From CAWBVG01 sp963792175 (GTDB taxonomy: Bacteria; Acidobacteriota; Vicinamibacteria; Vicinamibacterales; CAVVIG01): a DNA stretch of 64,000 bases. Made by a program: the position numbers and the translations under genes. Position 1 is the first letter of the stretch. Every line of letters starts with the position of its first letter. This document shows positions 49,209-60,730 of the stretch, piece by piece. Where the stretch lies: assembly GCA_963792175.1 (NCBI GenBank), contig CAWBVG010000010.1, positions 36,596-100,595 of the forward strand, given 5' to 3'. Under the pieces are notes generated by a model. It had not been told where the DNA came from. It searched no databases and saw only the letters and a list, made by a program, of their open reading frames with translations.

Positions 49209-50144
49209 CTACGTCGCCGCCGCCATCTTATCGGCGATCTCCTGCGCGAGCGCGAGGGCGCGTCGCCCGGCATCGCCGGTGACGCGCGGCTGGCGTTTCC
49301 GGGCGATTGCGTCAACGAAGTCGGCCAGCTCGAGCTTCAACGGCTCCTCGACGTCAACGGCAATGTCACCCCCCTGGATTGACGGCGTCGATCCGGAACC
49401 GACTTCGAGACTCCAGCGCTCGACCTTCTGTGCGGCGTAGTCGATCGACACGTACGACGAGGGCTGGAAGAAGCGGATCTTGCGGACGCGATCGCGGCTG
49501 ATGCGGCTGGCGGTGAGATTGGCGATGCAGCCGTTCGCGAAGCGGAGCCGCACGTTGGCGATGTCGACGCGAGGCGTAATCACCGGCACGCCCACCGCCT
49601 CGAGCGACGCCACGTCAGAACTGACGATCGAGAGCACGACGTCCAGGTCGTGAATCATCAGGTCGAAGACGACGTCGATGTCGAGGCTGCGCTCGGGAAA
49701 CGTGCCCAGCCGATGGACTTCGATAAAGCGCGGATCGGTGAGGAACCGCCGCGCGGCGTTGAGAGCCGGATTGAAGCGCTCGGTCTGCCCCACGGCCAGC
49801 ACGACGCCCGCGTCGCCGGCGGCGTCGATCATCGCGTCGGCTTCGTCAATCGAGCGCGCCATCGGCTTCTCGACCAGCACGTGGATGCGCTTCGCCAGCA
49901 GATCTCGCGCCAGCTCGGCGTGGAGTTCGGTCGGCACCGCGAGCGTGACCGCGTCCACGCGCCCGATGACGTCGCGGTAATCGAAGAGCGGCTCCGCATG
50001 GTTCGCTGTCGCGATTTCCGCAGCCCGCGAACGATTGGTGTCGACCACCGCGACGAGCTGCGCGCCCGGCAGCGACGACAGAATGCGCGCGTGATGCTTC
50101 CCGAGGTGGCCAACGCCGATGACCGCAATTCGAAGCGACATCAT
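49209..50144 (-). CDS. Gfo/Idh/MocA-family oxidoreductase of the lipid A block
   Basis: An NAD(P)-binding sugar oxidoreductase of about 311 residues. ATG at 50144: MMSLRIAVIGVGHLGKHHAR. The family motif HVLVEKPMARSIDEADAMI is clear, and VVFDLMIHDLDVVLSIVSSD supplies the catalytic His/Asp region. A gene of this family next to lpxA and lpxI is often GnnA-like (UDP-GlcNAc 3-dehydrogenase for diamino lipid A). No GnnB-type transaminase is present in the window, so this is only a suggestion. Confidence 0.87.
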   Translation of the reverse strand: MMSLRIAVIGVGHLGKHHARILSSLPGAQLVAVVDTNRSRAAEIATANHAEPLFDYRDVIGRVDAVTLAVPTELHAELARDLLAKRIHVLVEKPMARSIDEADAMIDAAGDAGVVLAVGQTERFNPALNAARRFLTDPRFIEVHRLGTFPERSLDIDVVFDLMIHDLDVVLSIVSSDVASLEAVGVPVITPRVDIANVRLRFANGCIANLTASRISRDRVRKIRFFQPSSYVSIDYAAQKVERWSLEVGSGSTPSIQGGDIAVDVEEPLKLELADFVDAIARKRQPRVTGDAGRRALALAQEIADKMAAAT

Positions 50145-50152
50145 TCGCCGAC

Positions 50153-50240
50153 GATTCATCACGAAGTCACGAAGAACACGAAGAAAGCAATAATAAAAAC
50201 CATTCTTCGTGGCCTTCGTGCTCTTCGAGCCTTCGTGAAA
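50153..50240. repeat. Tandem-word hairpin (CACGAAG word)
   Basis: The left arm has cacgaagtcacgaagaacacgaagaaag; the right arm has ttcttcgtggccttcgtgctcttcg, its reverse complement. The loop is A-rich. It fills the space between lpxI and the Gfo/Idh gene. Confidence 0.8.
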
Positions 50241-50254
50241 GGCCGTCGTTGAGT

Positions 50255-51080
50255 TCAGCCACGCGGTCTCGGGCGTCCGACAATCGATATCCCAGCCTCG
50301 TCCGCCGCGCGAATGATCGCGTCTCCGTCGATCATCAACGTCTTCCCCGCGTCGACCGACAGCGCGGTTGCGCCGGCGGCGGCCATCGCCTCGACGGTCG
50401 AGACGCCGGCGACCGGCACGTCGAAACGCATGTCCTGATTCGGCTTCGCCACCTTGATGATGCGGGCGCCGCGGCCGGCGAGCTGTCCCGCCCGCGCGAT
50501 GACGGCGTCGGTCCCTTCCATCGCCTCGACCGCGACGACTGCGCCGGACTTGACCGCAATCGTCTGGCCGATGTCCAGTCCGGCGACTGCGTCGGCGACG
50601 CGGCAGCCGAAATCGAGGTCGCGCTGTTCGTCGTCGGTCGGCGCGCGGCGCGTCAGCACGCCCGCTTTGGCGAGCAGCGGCGCCAGCAGCGCGGTCGAAT
50701 CGATCAGGTCGATCCCTTCGTCGCCCAGCACATCGGCAACCCCGGAGATGAGCGAGTCGGTGTTTTTCGTCGCGAGGCGCATCAGCACGCGTCCGAGCGT
50801 CCAGTCCGGCCGCACGTTGAACAGCTTGGTGTGCTTCACCTGCCCGGCCATGACGGCCTGCGACACACGGGCGGCCTTCAGCAGGCTGATGCACTGTCCG
50901 AGCTCGCCGATCGAAATCCAGTGGAGAGCGGCCGCCGGTGGCCGCGGCCGCGGCGTCGGCAAGGTCAGGGAATGTCTCTTCCTTCAGCGCGATCACGGTG
51001 ACGTCGTGTCCCGCGGCGCGCGCCGCGTCGAGAACGAGAAACGGAAACCGGCCGTTCCCGGCTATCAGACCGAGCTTCAT
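50255..51080 (-). CDS. lpxI: UDP-2,3-diacylglucosamine pyrophosphatase LpxI, one frameshift
   Basis: LpxI cuts UDP-diacylglucosamine to lipid X. It begins MKLGLIAGNGRFPFLVLDAA, continues in another frame (break near 50940) with WISIGELGQCISLLKAARVS, QAVMAGQVKHTKLFNVRPDW, TRRAPTDDEQRDLDFGCRVA and VAKPNQDMRFDVPVAGVSTV. All are LpxI family blocks. Length after repair is about 274 residues. The break is in a GC-rich run (gccgccggtggccgcggccg). Confidence 0.93.
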
Positions 51081-51105
51081 CGACGGCTCGTCACCAGACG
51101 GCTTT

Positions 51106-51194
51106 TCACGAAGTCACGAAGACTCACGGAGATCACGAAGCATCTTAGTACAAAAGATCTTCGTGTCCTTCGGGTTTCTTCGTTCTTCGTGATA
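51106..51194. repeat. Tandem-word hairpin (CACGAAG word, second copy)
   Basis: cacgaagtcacgaagactcac on the left, cttcgtgtccttcgggtttcttcgttcttcgtg on the right. The centre holds gcatcttagtacaaaagatc. It lies between the fabZ-lpxA stop and the lpxI start. Confidence 0.8.
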
Positions 51195-51207
51195 GCCCGT
51201 GACTCCG

Positions 51208-52464
51208 CTATTCGTCGGCCAATCCCTCGTCGCGCCGCGACGCCCGCCGCAGGATGACCCCGCGCGAGGAGGAGCGGATGAAGGCCACCACGTACTCGAC
51301 CTCGGCGCAGGCCAGCGACTTGTCCTGCTCGATCTGCCGGAGCGCGTTGGTGGTATTCAGCTTCGACTGCAGCAGGTAGCGGAAGCAGCGCTTCAGTTTC
51401 TGCACGACGTCCGGCGAAAACCCGCGCCGGACCAGGCCGATGGAATTGGTGCCGAAGATCCGCGCTGGACGGCTGCCGACGGTTCGCGCATACGGCAGCG
51501 CGTCCTTGGTCACCACCGAGTAGCCGCCGATGAACGCGTGGCGTCCGACGCGGCAGAACTGGTGCACGCCCGATCCGGCGCTGATGTTGGCGTAGTCCTC
51601 GACGGTCACGTGGCCGCCGAGCGTCGCCATATTGCCGAAGATCGTGTTGTCGCCGACACGGCAGTCGTGGGCGACGTGCACGTAGGCCATGAAGACGTTG
51701 CGATCGCCGATCGTCGTCACGCCGCCGCCGCCACGCGTGCCGCGATGGATGGTGACGAACTCACGGAAGATGTTGCGGTTTCCCACGACGAGCCGCGTCT
51801 CTTCGCCGCGGTATTTCAGGTCCTGCGGGTTCTGGCCGATCGAGGCGAACGGGTAGACCTCGCAGTCATCGCCGATCTCGGTCCAGCCGTCGATGACCAC
51901 CGAGGCCCCAATCCGGCAATTGGCGCCGATCTTCACGCGCGGGCCGATCATCGCGTGCGCGGCGATCGTGGTCCCCACGCCGATCTGCGCCGAGGGATCG
52001 ACCATCGCCGACGGATCGATGTCGGTGCGGTCCGGCACCAGGCCCAGCAGCAGTTCCGCCTCGGCGACCACCTGATCGCCGACATGGGCCGAGGCCTGCG
52101 CCCGCGCCAGCGAGGCGCGCCGCCGCCCCAGGGTGATCTCGAGCCGCAGGCGATCGCCGGGCACCACCTGTCGGCGGAATTTCGCGTCGTTGACGCCCCG
52201 CAGGTAGACCCGCGCGTTGGGCGGCGCGTCCTCGCGCTGCAGGAGCAGCAGGGCCGCAACCTGCGACCAGCTCTCCAGCATCAGCACGGCGGGCATCAGC
52301 GGCGCGCCAGGGAAATGGCCCTGGAAAAACTCTTCGTTGACCGTGACGTTCTTGACGGCGACCAGCCGCCGCCCTTGGTCGTGCTCGACGATGCGGTCGA
52401 CGAGCAGCGAGGGATACCGGTAGCAGAGTCGGTCGAGGAGGATGGGGATGTCGGTGGCGTTCAC
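51208..52464 (-). CDS. FabZ-LpxA fusion protein
   Basis: One intact frame of 418 residues. Residues 1-145 are a FabZ-type hot-dog dehydratase (LDRLCYRYPSLLVDRIVEHD; active-site HFPGAPLMPAVLMLESWSQ). Residues about 150-410 are LpxA, the UDP-GlcNAc acyltransferase: DIDPSAMVDPSAQIGVGTTI, hexapeptide repeats, GQNPQDLKYRGEETRLVVGN, VHVAHDCRVGDNTIFGNMAT (catalytic His) and GSGVHQFCRVGRHAFIGG. The two enzymes act on the same 3-hydroxyacyl-ACP pool, so the fusion may balance membrane and lipid A synthesis. It starts at 52464 after a repeat-filled gap. Glycine in FabZ HFPGH is kept, but the following residues (A-P-L) differ from the usual H-P. Confidence 0.93.
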   Translation of the reverse strand: MNATDIPILLDRLCYRYPSLLVDRIVEHDQGRRLVAVKNVTVNEEFFQGHFPGAPLMPAVLMLESWSQVAALLLLQREDAPPNARVYLRGVNDAKFRRQVVPGDRLRLEITLGRRRASLARAQASAHVGDQVVAEAELLLGLVPDRTDIDPSAMVDPSAQIGVGTTIAAHAMIGPRVKIGANCRIGASVVIDGWTEIGDDCEVYPFASIGQNPQDLKYRGEETRLVVGNRNIFREFVTIHRGTRGGGGVTTIGDRNVFMAYVHVAHDCRVGDNTIFGNMATLGGHVTVEDYANISAGSGVHQFCRVGRHAFIGGYSVVTKDALPYARTVGSRPARIFGTNSIGLVRRGFSPDVVQKLKRCFRYLLQSKLNTTNALRQIEQDKSLACAEVEYVVAFIRSSSRGVILRRASRRDEGLADE

Positions 52465-52465
52465 T

Positions 52466-52544
52466 GTAGGGGACTAGGGAACAGGGTTTAGGGATTAGAA
52501 CACGGCACTCGGCTAATCCCCAATCCCTATACCCTTTACCCTAC
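52466..52544. repeat. Tandem-word hairpin (TAGGGATTAG word)
   Basis: Left arm: taggggactagggaacagggtttagggattag. Right arm: ctaatccccaatccctataccctttaccctac, the reverse complement type. It separates ompH from fabZ-lpxA. Confidence 0.8.
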
Positions 52545-52548
52545 ACGT

Positions 52549-53241
52549 TTACTTCGGCGTCGTCGCCGCTGGCTTGGCGCTCGCATCGAGCTTCTTGATC
52601 ACGTCAGCCGAGATGTCCAGGCCCGGAGCGACCCACGCCAAGCCGGCATCCGCCGCGTTGAACACGAAATGCAGACCCTTTTCAGTGGCGATCTGCTCGA
52701 TGATCGGCTGCAGCTTCTTCCCGAACTCGTTGTTCACTTCCTGCTGGATCTCGTTGATCTCGGCCTGGGCGTCCTGCTGGAAGCGCTCGCCTTCTTTCTG
52801 CTGCCGCTCGATTTCCTTCTCAAGCTGCAGGCGGGCCGCCTCGTTCATGACGCTGCCGCTCGACTGCAGCTTCGTCTGGTTGTCCTGGAGCTGCTTCGCC
52901 TTGGTCTGACCCTCGGTCTGCTTCTTCTGCACCAGCGCCTGCACGCGCGCGATGGCGGCTTTGCCTTCCGCCGACTGCTGGAAGATGAGCTGCGGGTTGA
53001 TATAGGCGACCTTCGCGCCCTGCGGGAACGGCGCCGGCGGCTGTGCGGGCAGTTGCGGCGCTGGCGTGGCCGGCTGAGCAGGCTGAGTCGGAGCCGGCTG
53101 GGCCGGCTTCGGCGGCGTTTGCGCCGGCTTGGCCTGTTCCGGCGCGGCTTGAGCGAAAACGGGGGCAGCGCTCAGCGCCAGGATGGACAGCGCAAGCGAC
53201 GCGGCAATTGCGGAACCTCTCATTACTCGAAATCCTTTCAT
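52549..53241 (-). CDS. OmpH/Skp-family periplasmic chaperone
   Basis: A 230-residue chaperone for outer-membrane proteins. It has a signal peptide (SLALSILALSAAPVFAQA), an unusual Pro/Ala/Gln-rich linker of about 45 residues (repeats of PAQP/PAQTP), then the OmpH core AKVAYINPQLIFQQSAEGKA with long coiled-coil helices (LEKEIERQQKEGERFQQDAQ). C terminus: LHFVFNAADAGLAWVAPG, then LDISADVIKKL. It sits directly downstream of bamA, the usual order. Confidence 0.92.
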   Translation of the reverse strand: MKGFRVMRGSAIAASLALSILALSAAPVFAQAAPEQAKPAQTPPKPAQPAPTQPAQPATPAPQLPAQPPAPFPQGAKVAYINPQLIFQQSAEGKAAIARVQALVQKKQTEGQTKAKQLQDNQTKLQSSGSVMNEAARLQLEKEIERQQKEGERFQQDAQAEINEIQQEVNNEFGKKLQPIIEQIATEKGLHFVFNAADAGLAWVAPGLDISADVIKKLDASAKPAATTPK

Positions 53242-53275
53242 CTGGTCGGAAGCCCTTGATTTTACAACAGATGCT

Positions 53276-55974
53276 CTAGAACGTCGACCCGACAGCGAAG
53301 CGGAACTGGAACCCCTTCTGGGGGAAGAAGGTATTGTCCAGCACGCCCGACCGCTGCGGGTTGTAGGCGAAGATCAACCGGAACGGCACGTTGAGGACGG
53401 GCATGAAGAAGCGGATCTCGAGGCCGGTGGACGTCTTGAAGTCCTGCCACGTGAAGTTCTTCCCCGGTACGTGCAAGGTGTTGGACTCTCCCAGCGGCAC
53501 GAAGAGCCGGTTCTGGGTGGTCGGCCCGGGCTGCACCTGGCCGGCGTCGTAGAACAGAATCGCGCGCACCGGTCCGGCAATCGTAATCTGCTCTTCGACG
53601 TTGAACAGCAGGCTCTTGTCGCCGCCCAGAACGATGCCGTTGTCGGCCTGCGGACCGATGGTGCGGATGTCGAAGCCGCGGACGCTGTATTCGCCGCCAA
53701 GGAACAACTTCTCGAAGATCGGCAGTTCGGCCGACGAGTCCGTGAACGGGCGAATGAATTCGGCCTGCGCGCGCATGCCGAGCGTCAGCCGGCCGCCGTG
53801 CTTCAGGTACATCACGCCTTCGAGCATCGGCTTGTAGTAGTTCGTGTTGCCGCCGATACCGGCGAGATCGACCGACGCGGAGAACCGCTTGCCGGTCGTC
53901 GGGAAGATCGGCTGATCGACCGTGTTGTAGACGTAGGACGGCACCACCTTGCTGATGATGCGTTCACCGTTCGCGCCGATCAGCAGCGAGTCGGCCAGGA
54001 ACGGGTTGCGCTGCAGGACGTCGGCCTGCTGGTACAGCTCGTTGATCTCGGTCACCCGCACCCGCTGATAGCTGTAGTTCATGAACAGCCGCGAGAACCC
54101 GCTCATCGGCAGACCGAGCGTGAGGACGGCGCCGGCGGTCTTCTGCGTGAACTGTCCGATGTAGCGGATGTCCTGCTTGAAGACGTTGACCCCGCCGGTG
54201 ATGTTGCGATCGAACAGGAACGGCTCGGTGAACGCGGCCGAGTAGTTCTGCGCCCGCGAGCCGGTCTGCATCGAGACGGTCAGGCTCTCGCCGCGTCCCA
54301 TGAAGTTCGCGGTCTGAAACGACAGCTGGCCGAACACGCCTTCGAACTCCGACACGCCGGCGCCGAACGTCAGCTGATTGCGGTTCTGCTCTTCCAGCTT
54401 CAGCTTGACGTCGACCTTGTTCGAGTCGGGCGACGTTTTCTGGACGTCGACCTCGCCCGGTTTGCCCTCGAGCGCCTTGAAATAACCGAGCTGGTTCAGC
54501 CGCTTGACGCTGAACTTCAGCGCCTCGGTGTTGAACACGCCGTTTTCGAGCAGGCGGATCTCGCGCCGGATCACGTTGTCGTGCGTCGTCGTGTTGCCGA
54601 CGAACGTAATGCGGTTGATGAAGAACTGCTGCCCTTCCTTCATCTGCATCGTCACGTCGACGATCGGCGGGCCCTTTTTCTCTGTGCCGTTGTGATCCGG
54701 CTCCGGCGCTTTCAATGCGTCCGGCGCCTCGGGTTCACCGGGTTTCGGATCGTCTCGCGGCTTGAGATCCGGGAAGCCCGTGAATTCCCAGTAGCCGATG
54801 CTGCCGTAGACCTCGCGCGCCTTCTCGAGCCCTTTGCGAATCTTCTTCTCGGCGTAGTACTCGCCGGCGGTCTGCTTGAAGAGCGGCTTCAGGTAGTCGG
54901 TCTTGACGACGGTGTTGCCCGCGACGTCGAAGTTACCGACCTTGTAGCGCTCGCCCTCGTTGATCGGAATCCGGAGCTCGATCCAGCGGGTCTTCTTGTC
55001 GTCGGTGTCGCTCAGCACCTTGAGCTCGGGCACGCCGACGTTGGCGCGAATGTAGCCGCGGTCGCGGTAGAACGATTGAATCTTCTCCGCGTCGTCGTCG
55101 AACTTCGTTTCCTGATACGTGCCGTGGTCGCCGATGATGGTGAGAAACCAGGTCGGAAAGTGGATGAAGTCCTGAAACGGCCCGCGCTCCCGGTTTTCTT
55201 TCAGCTGACGCTTGAGCGTGCTGTCGCTCATCGCCTTGTTGCCGACGAAATCGATCTTGCGGATTTTGACCTTGGGACCCTCTTCCATCTGGAAGGTGAT
55301 GTGCACCAGCTTCGGCCCGCCCTGGACTTCCTTGATCTCGTGGCGTGACGTTGGCGAACTGGAATCCCTTCTCCCGCAGCATGTCGCGGACGATGCCTTC
55401 CACTTTGCGCACCAGCGCGGGATCGATGAACGTATCGAGGCGGATCTGCGCGTTCGCCTCTTTCAGCTTCTCGTCGATCTTCGAGATCTCGACCTTTTTC
55501 GATCCGGTGTAGTCGACGATCTTGACGCGCTGCCGCTCCTCCATGTTGTAGGTCACCACCTTGCCGATGGTCGCCGTTGGGGAACTTGTAGTCGGTGACC
55601 TCGACGAACAGGTTGTCGAGGAAGTTGGTGTTCCACAGCCGGTGGAAATCGTCCTGGATGATCTTCTCGGTGGCGTCGGTGTACGGGACCCACTGCCCTT
55701 GCGACGGCGAGCTGGGTTTCAGTTGGATGTAATAGAGGTAGGTCTGCGATTCGATGACCGACGCGCCGCCCTGCGCCTCGAAGCACGGCGCGATGTAGAG
55801 GATGACAGGACCCGAGCCCTCCGGCGGCTGCGCGAGCGGGCGCGCCTGCTGTCCGCACACCGTGACCGCCGGCAGTTCCACGGCGGGTGCCTGTCCCGCC
55901 GGGGGCTGGGCCCACGCGCTCGTGGCGGCCAACGAGCAGGCCGCGGCGATCGATAGTCGAACGAGCCGGTACAC
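53276..55974 (-). CDS. bamA: Outer membrane assembly factor BamA, two frameshifts
   Basis: BamA inserts beta-barrel proteins. It starts MYRLVRLSIAAACSLAATSA at 55974. An N-terminal extension of about 80 residues precedes the POTRA repeats (VVTYNMEERQRVKIVDYTGS, KKVEISKIDEKL; FQMEEGPKVKIRKIDFVGNK; FINRITFVGNTTTHDNVIRR). The barrel ends with RLIFAYNPQRSG and FQFRFAVGSTF, including the terminal Phe. Frame changes near 55575 and 55345 join smoothly. Length after repair is about 898 residues. The position upstream of ompH is standard. Confidence 0.95.
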
Positions 55975-56053
55975 TTTTACGATCTTAGACTGAGGGGCGG
56001 GCCGTTCGGTCTGTCAAAATTACCTAACGGCCCCAACGGGACAGTTTATTGGA

Positions 56054-58492
<2,439 letters not shown>

Positions 58493-58550
58493 CCAGGGTA
58501 CCTACGTGAAAACCGATGACATTGGCGTTGGGGTGTTGGAGCTGACAGAC

Positions 58551-58578
58551 ATTATACAGGAGTTTAACTCTCTGTCTG
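58551..58578 (-). promoter_or_regulatory. Candidate clpC promoter
   Basis: On the minus strand a perfect TATAAT lies at 58551-58556, with CAGACA (58573-58578) 16 bases upstream. The clpC ATG (58492) is about 58 bases downstream. The -35 match is weak. Confidence 0.5.
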
Positions 58579-58633
58579 CATTAGGGTTCCCGACCCATCA
58601 CACGTTTAGACGCTACAGGGGTGGGAAAGAGTT

Positions 58634-59308
58634 CTACACGGCCGCGAGGCGGCCGCCTTCCAGGCGCAGCACCCGGTCGCAGGCCGAGGCCAGCCGGGGG
58701 TTGTGGGTGGCGATGATCGAGGTCAGCCCGTAGGCCTGGTGCATCTCCCGCAGGAGCAGGTGGAGCGAGTCGGCGGTGGCCTCGTCCAGGTCGCCGGTCG
58801 GTTCGTCGGCCAACAGCACCGCCGGCCGCATGACGAGCGCCCGGGCCACCGCCACGCGCTGCTGCTCCCCGCCGGACAGCATCCCCGGCCGATGATGCAG
58901 GCGTTCGCCAAGGCCGACGCGCTGCAGGAGCTCGGTCGCGCGCGGGCGCGCTTCCGTCAGGGGCATCCGGGCGATGCGCATCGGCATCTCGGCGTTCTCG
59001 AGCGCGTTGAATTCCGGCAGCAGGTGGTGGAACTGAAAGACGAAGCCGACGCGCTGGTTGCGGAATGCCACGACCTCTGGATCCGGCAGTGCGGTGAGAT
59101 CGATCCCACCGATTGCGACGGTGCCGTGGTCGGCGCGATCCAGTCCACCGAGCACGTGGAGCAGGGTGCTCTTGCCTACCCCTGATGCGCCGACGATCGC
59201 CAGCATCTCCCCCGCCGCCACCTCGATATCCAGGTTCCGGAGCACGGTCAGCAGGGTCCCGCCGACAGGGTAGCTCTTGACGATGTCGTGCGCTTCGAGA
59301 AAAGCCAT
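58634..59308 (-). CDS. lolD: LolD-type ABC transporter ATPase
   Basis: The ATPase of the lipoprotein-releasing complex. ATG at 59308 (MAFLEAHDIVKSY). Walker A AIVGASGVGKSTLLHVLGGL, Q-loop FVFQFHHLLPEFNALENAEM, signature LSGGEQQRVAVARALVMRPA, Walker B LLADEPTGDLDEATADSLHL. Length about 224. It follows the membrane subunit gene across a repeat. Confidence 0.93.
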   Translation of the reverse strand: MAFLEAHDIVKSYPVGGTLLTVLRNLDIEVAAGEMLAIVGASGVGKSTLLHVLGGLDRADHGTVAIGGIDLTALPDPEVVAFRNQRVGFVFQFHHLLPEFNALENAEMPMRIARMPLTEARPRATELLQRVGLGERLHHRPGMLSGGEQQRVAVARALVMRPAVLLADEPTGDLDEATADSLHLLLREMHQAYGLTSIIATHNPRLASACDRVLRLEGGRLAAV

Positions 59309-59310
59309 CA

Positions 59311-59394
59311 AAGTCTGAAGCTTGAAGACTGAAGTCTGAAGCGGCGCGTCGCATCCTGGAAGCCTTCGAACTTCAGACTTCCGACTTCAGACTT
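59311..59394. repeat. Tandem-word hairpin (GAAGTCTGAAG word)
   Basis: Left: aagtctgaagcttgaagactgaagtctgaagc. Right: ccttcgaacttcagacttccgacttcagactt, the reverse complement. It fills the gap between the lolC/E stop and lolD start. Confidence 0.85.
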
Positions 59395-60623
59395 ACTCAT
59401 ATCTCAGCGCCTGCGCGGGATCGAGGCGCGCCGCCTGACGTGACGGGTAGATCGTCGCGACGAGGCAGACGAGGACCGCGGCCAGGACGACCATCGCCAG
59501 GTCGAACGGCAGCACCTTGAAGGGAACGTGCGACACCTGATACACGTCCATCGGAATCTTGATCAGCTTGTACCGATCGAGGATCGACGCCAGGACGTAG
59601 CCCGCGGTCGCGCCGACGGCGGTGCCGATGATGCCGATGATCACGCCCTGCATGACGAAGATCGCGGTCACGCTCCTCGCGTTGGCGCCCATCGTCTTCA
59701 GAATCGCGATGTCGCGGTGTTTCTCCATGACGAGCAGGATCAGGGACGCCGACGATGTTGAGCGCGGCCACCATCATGATCAGCCCGATCGTCAGCGACA
59801 TGGCGATCTTCTCGAGCGCGAGCGCCTGGAAGAACGACCGGTTCATCTCGGTCCAGTCGGTCGCGAGATACTGATCGCCCAGACGCGTGGTGATCGACCG
59901 GGCGATTTCCGGCGCCGCCAGGATGTCGTCGACGCGCAACTGGATCAGGTCGGCCTGCTCTTTCCCGAACAGGCGCTTCGCGACGTCAAGGGCGACAAAG
60001 CCGGTGCTCGTATCGAGCTCGTAGAGCCCGAGGCTGAACGTACCGGCGACGCGCAGCCGCCGCGCGCGCGGAATCATACCCATCGGCGACAGCGTGCCTT
60101 CCGGCGTCACGACCGACACCGAGTCGCCGACCGCGACGCCCAGATTGCGCGCCAGATCCTTCCCGAGCAGAATCCCGCCCGCGCTGTCGTCACCCGACGG
60201 GTTGAGCGCGTCCAGGGTCCCGGTCTGCAGCGCGGACTTCAGGTCCGACACGCTCGCTTCGAGCGTGGGATCGATCCCGGTGAGGTTGACGAAATCCGGG
60301 CTTCTCACGCTGCTGACCATCGCCTTGCCGAGAATCGCCGGCGCCGCGCCGACGACGTGGGGCAACTGCCGGAGCCGGTCCGACTCCGCGCGGTAGTCGG
60401 CGATGCCGCTGGTCTTCCAGACGTAGATGTGCGGGTTGGCGCCGAGGATGCGGTCGCGGATCTCGCCCTGCAATCCCGTCATCAGCGCCAGCGCAATGAC
60501 CAGCGCCATGACGCCAACCGTCACGCCGAGAGTCGAAATGAGCGAGATCACCGAGATGAAGGCCTGCTTCCGCTTGGCGAGCAGGTAACGAAGCGCGATG
60601 TGCAGTTCGAAGGGTAGATCCAT
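59393..60623 (-). CDS. lolC: LolC/LolE-type lipoprotein-release permease, one frameshift
   Basis: The membrane subunit that lifts lipoproteins out of the inner membrane. Start MDLPFELHIALRYLLAKRKQ, first helix SLISTLGVTVGVMALVIALA, then the periplasmic domain (QTGTLDALNPSGDDSAGGIL). After a break near 59750: MEKHRDIAILKTMGANARSV, FVMQGVIIGIIGTAVGATAG and a last helix LAMVVLAAVLVCLVATIYPS, ending RLDPAQALRYE. One protein serves both LolC and LolE roles, as in bacteria with LolF-type homodimers, so the symbol is tentative. Confidence 0.92.
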
Positions 60624-60629
60624 GAAGCG

Positions 60630-60730
60630 TTCAGCTATCAGCTCTCAGCTTCAGCTTTCAGCTTACTGCTTTCAGCCACGAACCCCACTGCCGGCGACAG
60701 CTGAGAGCTGAGAGCTGATAGCTGACAGCT
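60630..60730. repeat. Tandem-word hairpin (CAGCTATCAGCTCT word)
   Basis: Left: tcagctatcagctctcagcttcagctttcagc. Right: cagctgagagctgagagctgatagctgacagct, its reverse complement. The TAG stop of lysS overlaps the end of the right arm. Confidence 0.85.

Noticed and set aside
49209..51080. Apparent LpxI-oxidoreductase fusion
   Set aside because: The junction is a misframed copy of lpxI and a repeat; the oxidoreductase has its own ATG at 50144.
53183..55348. 721-residue plus-strand open frame opposite bamA
   Set aside because: Antisense shadow of bamA; no recognisable domain or ribosome-binding site.
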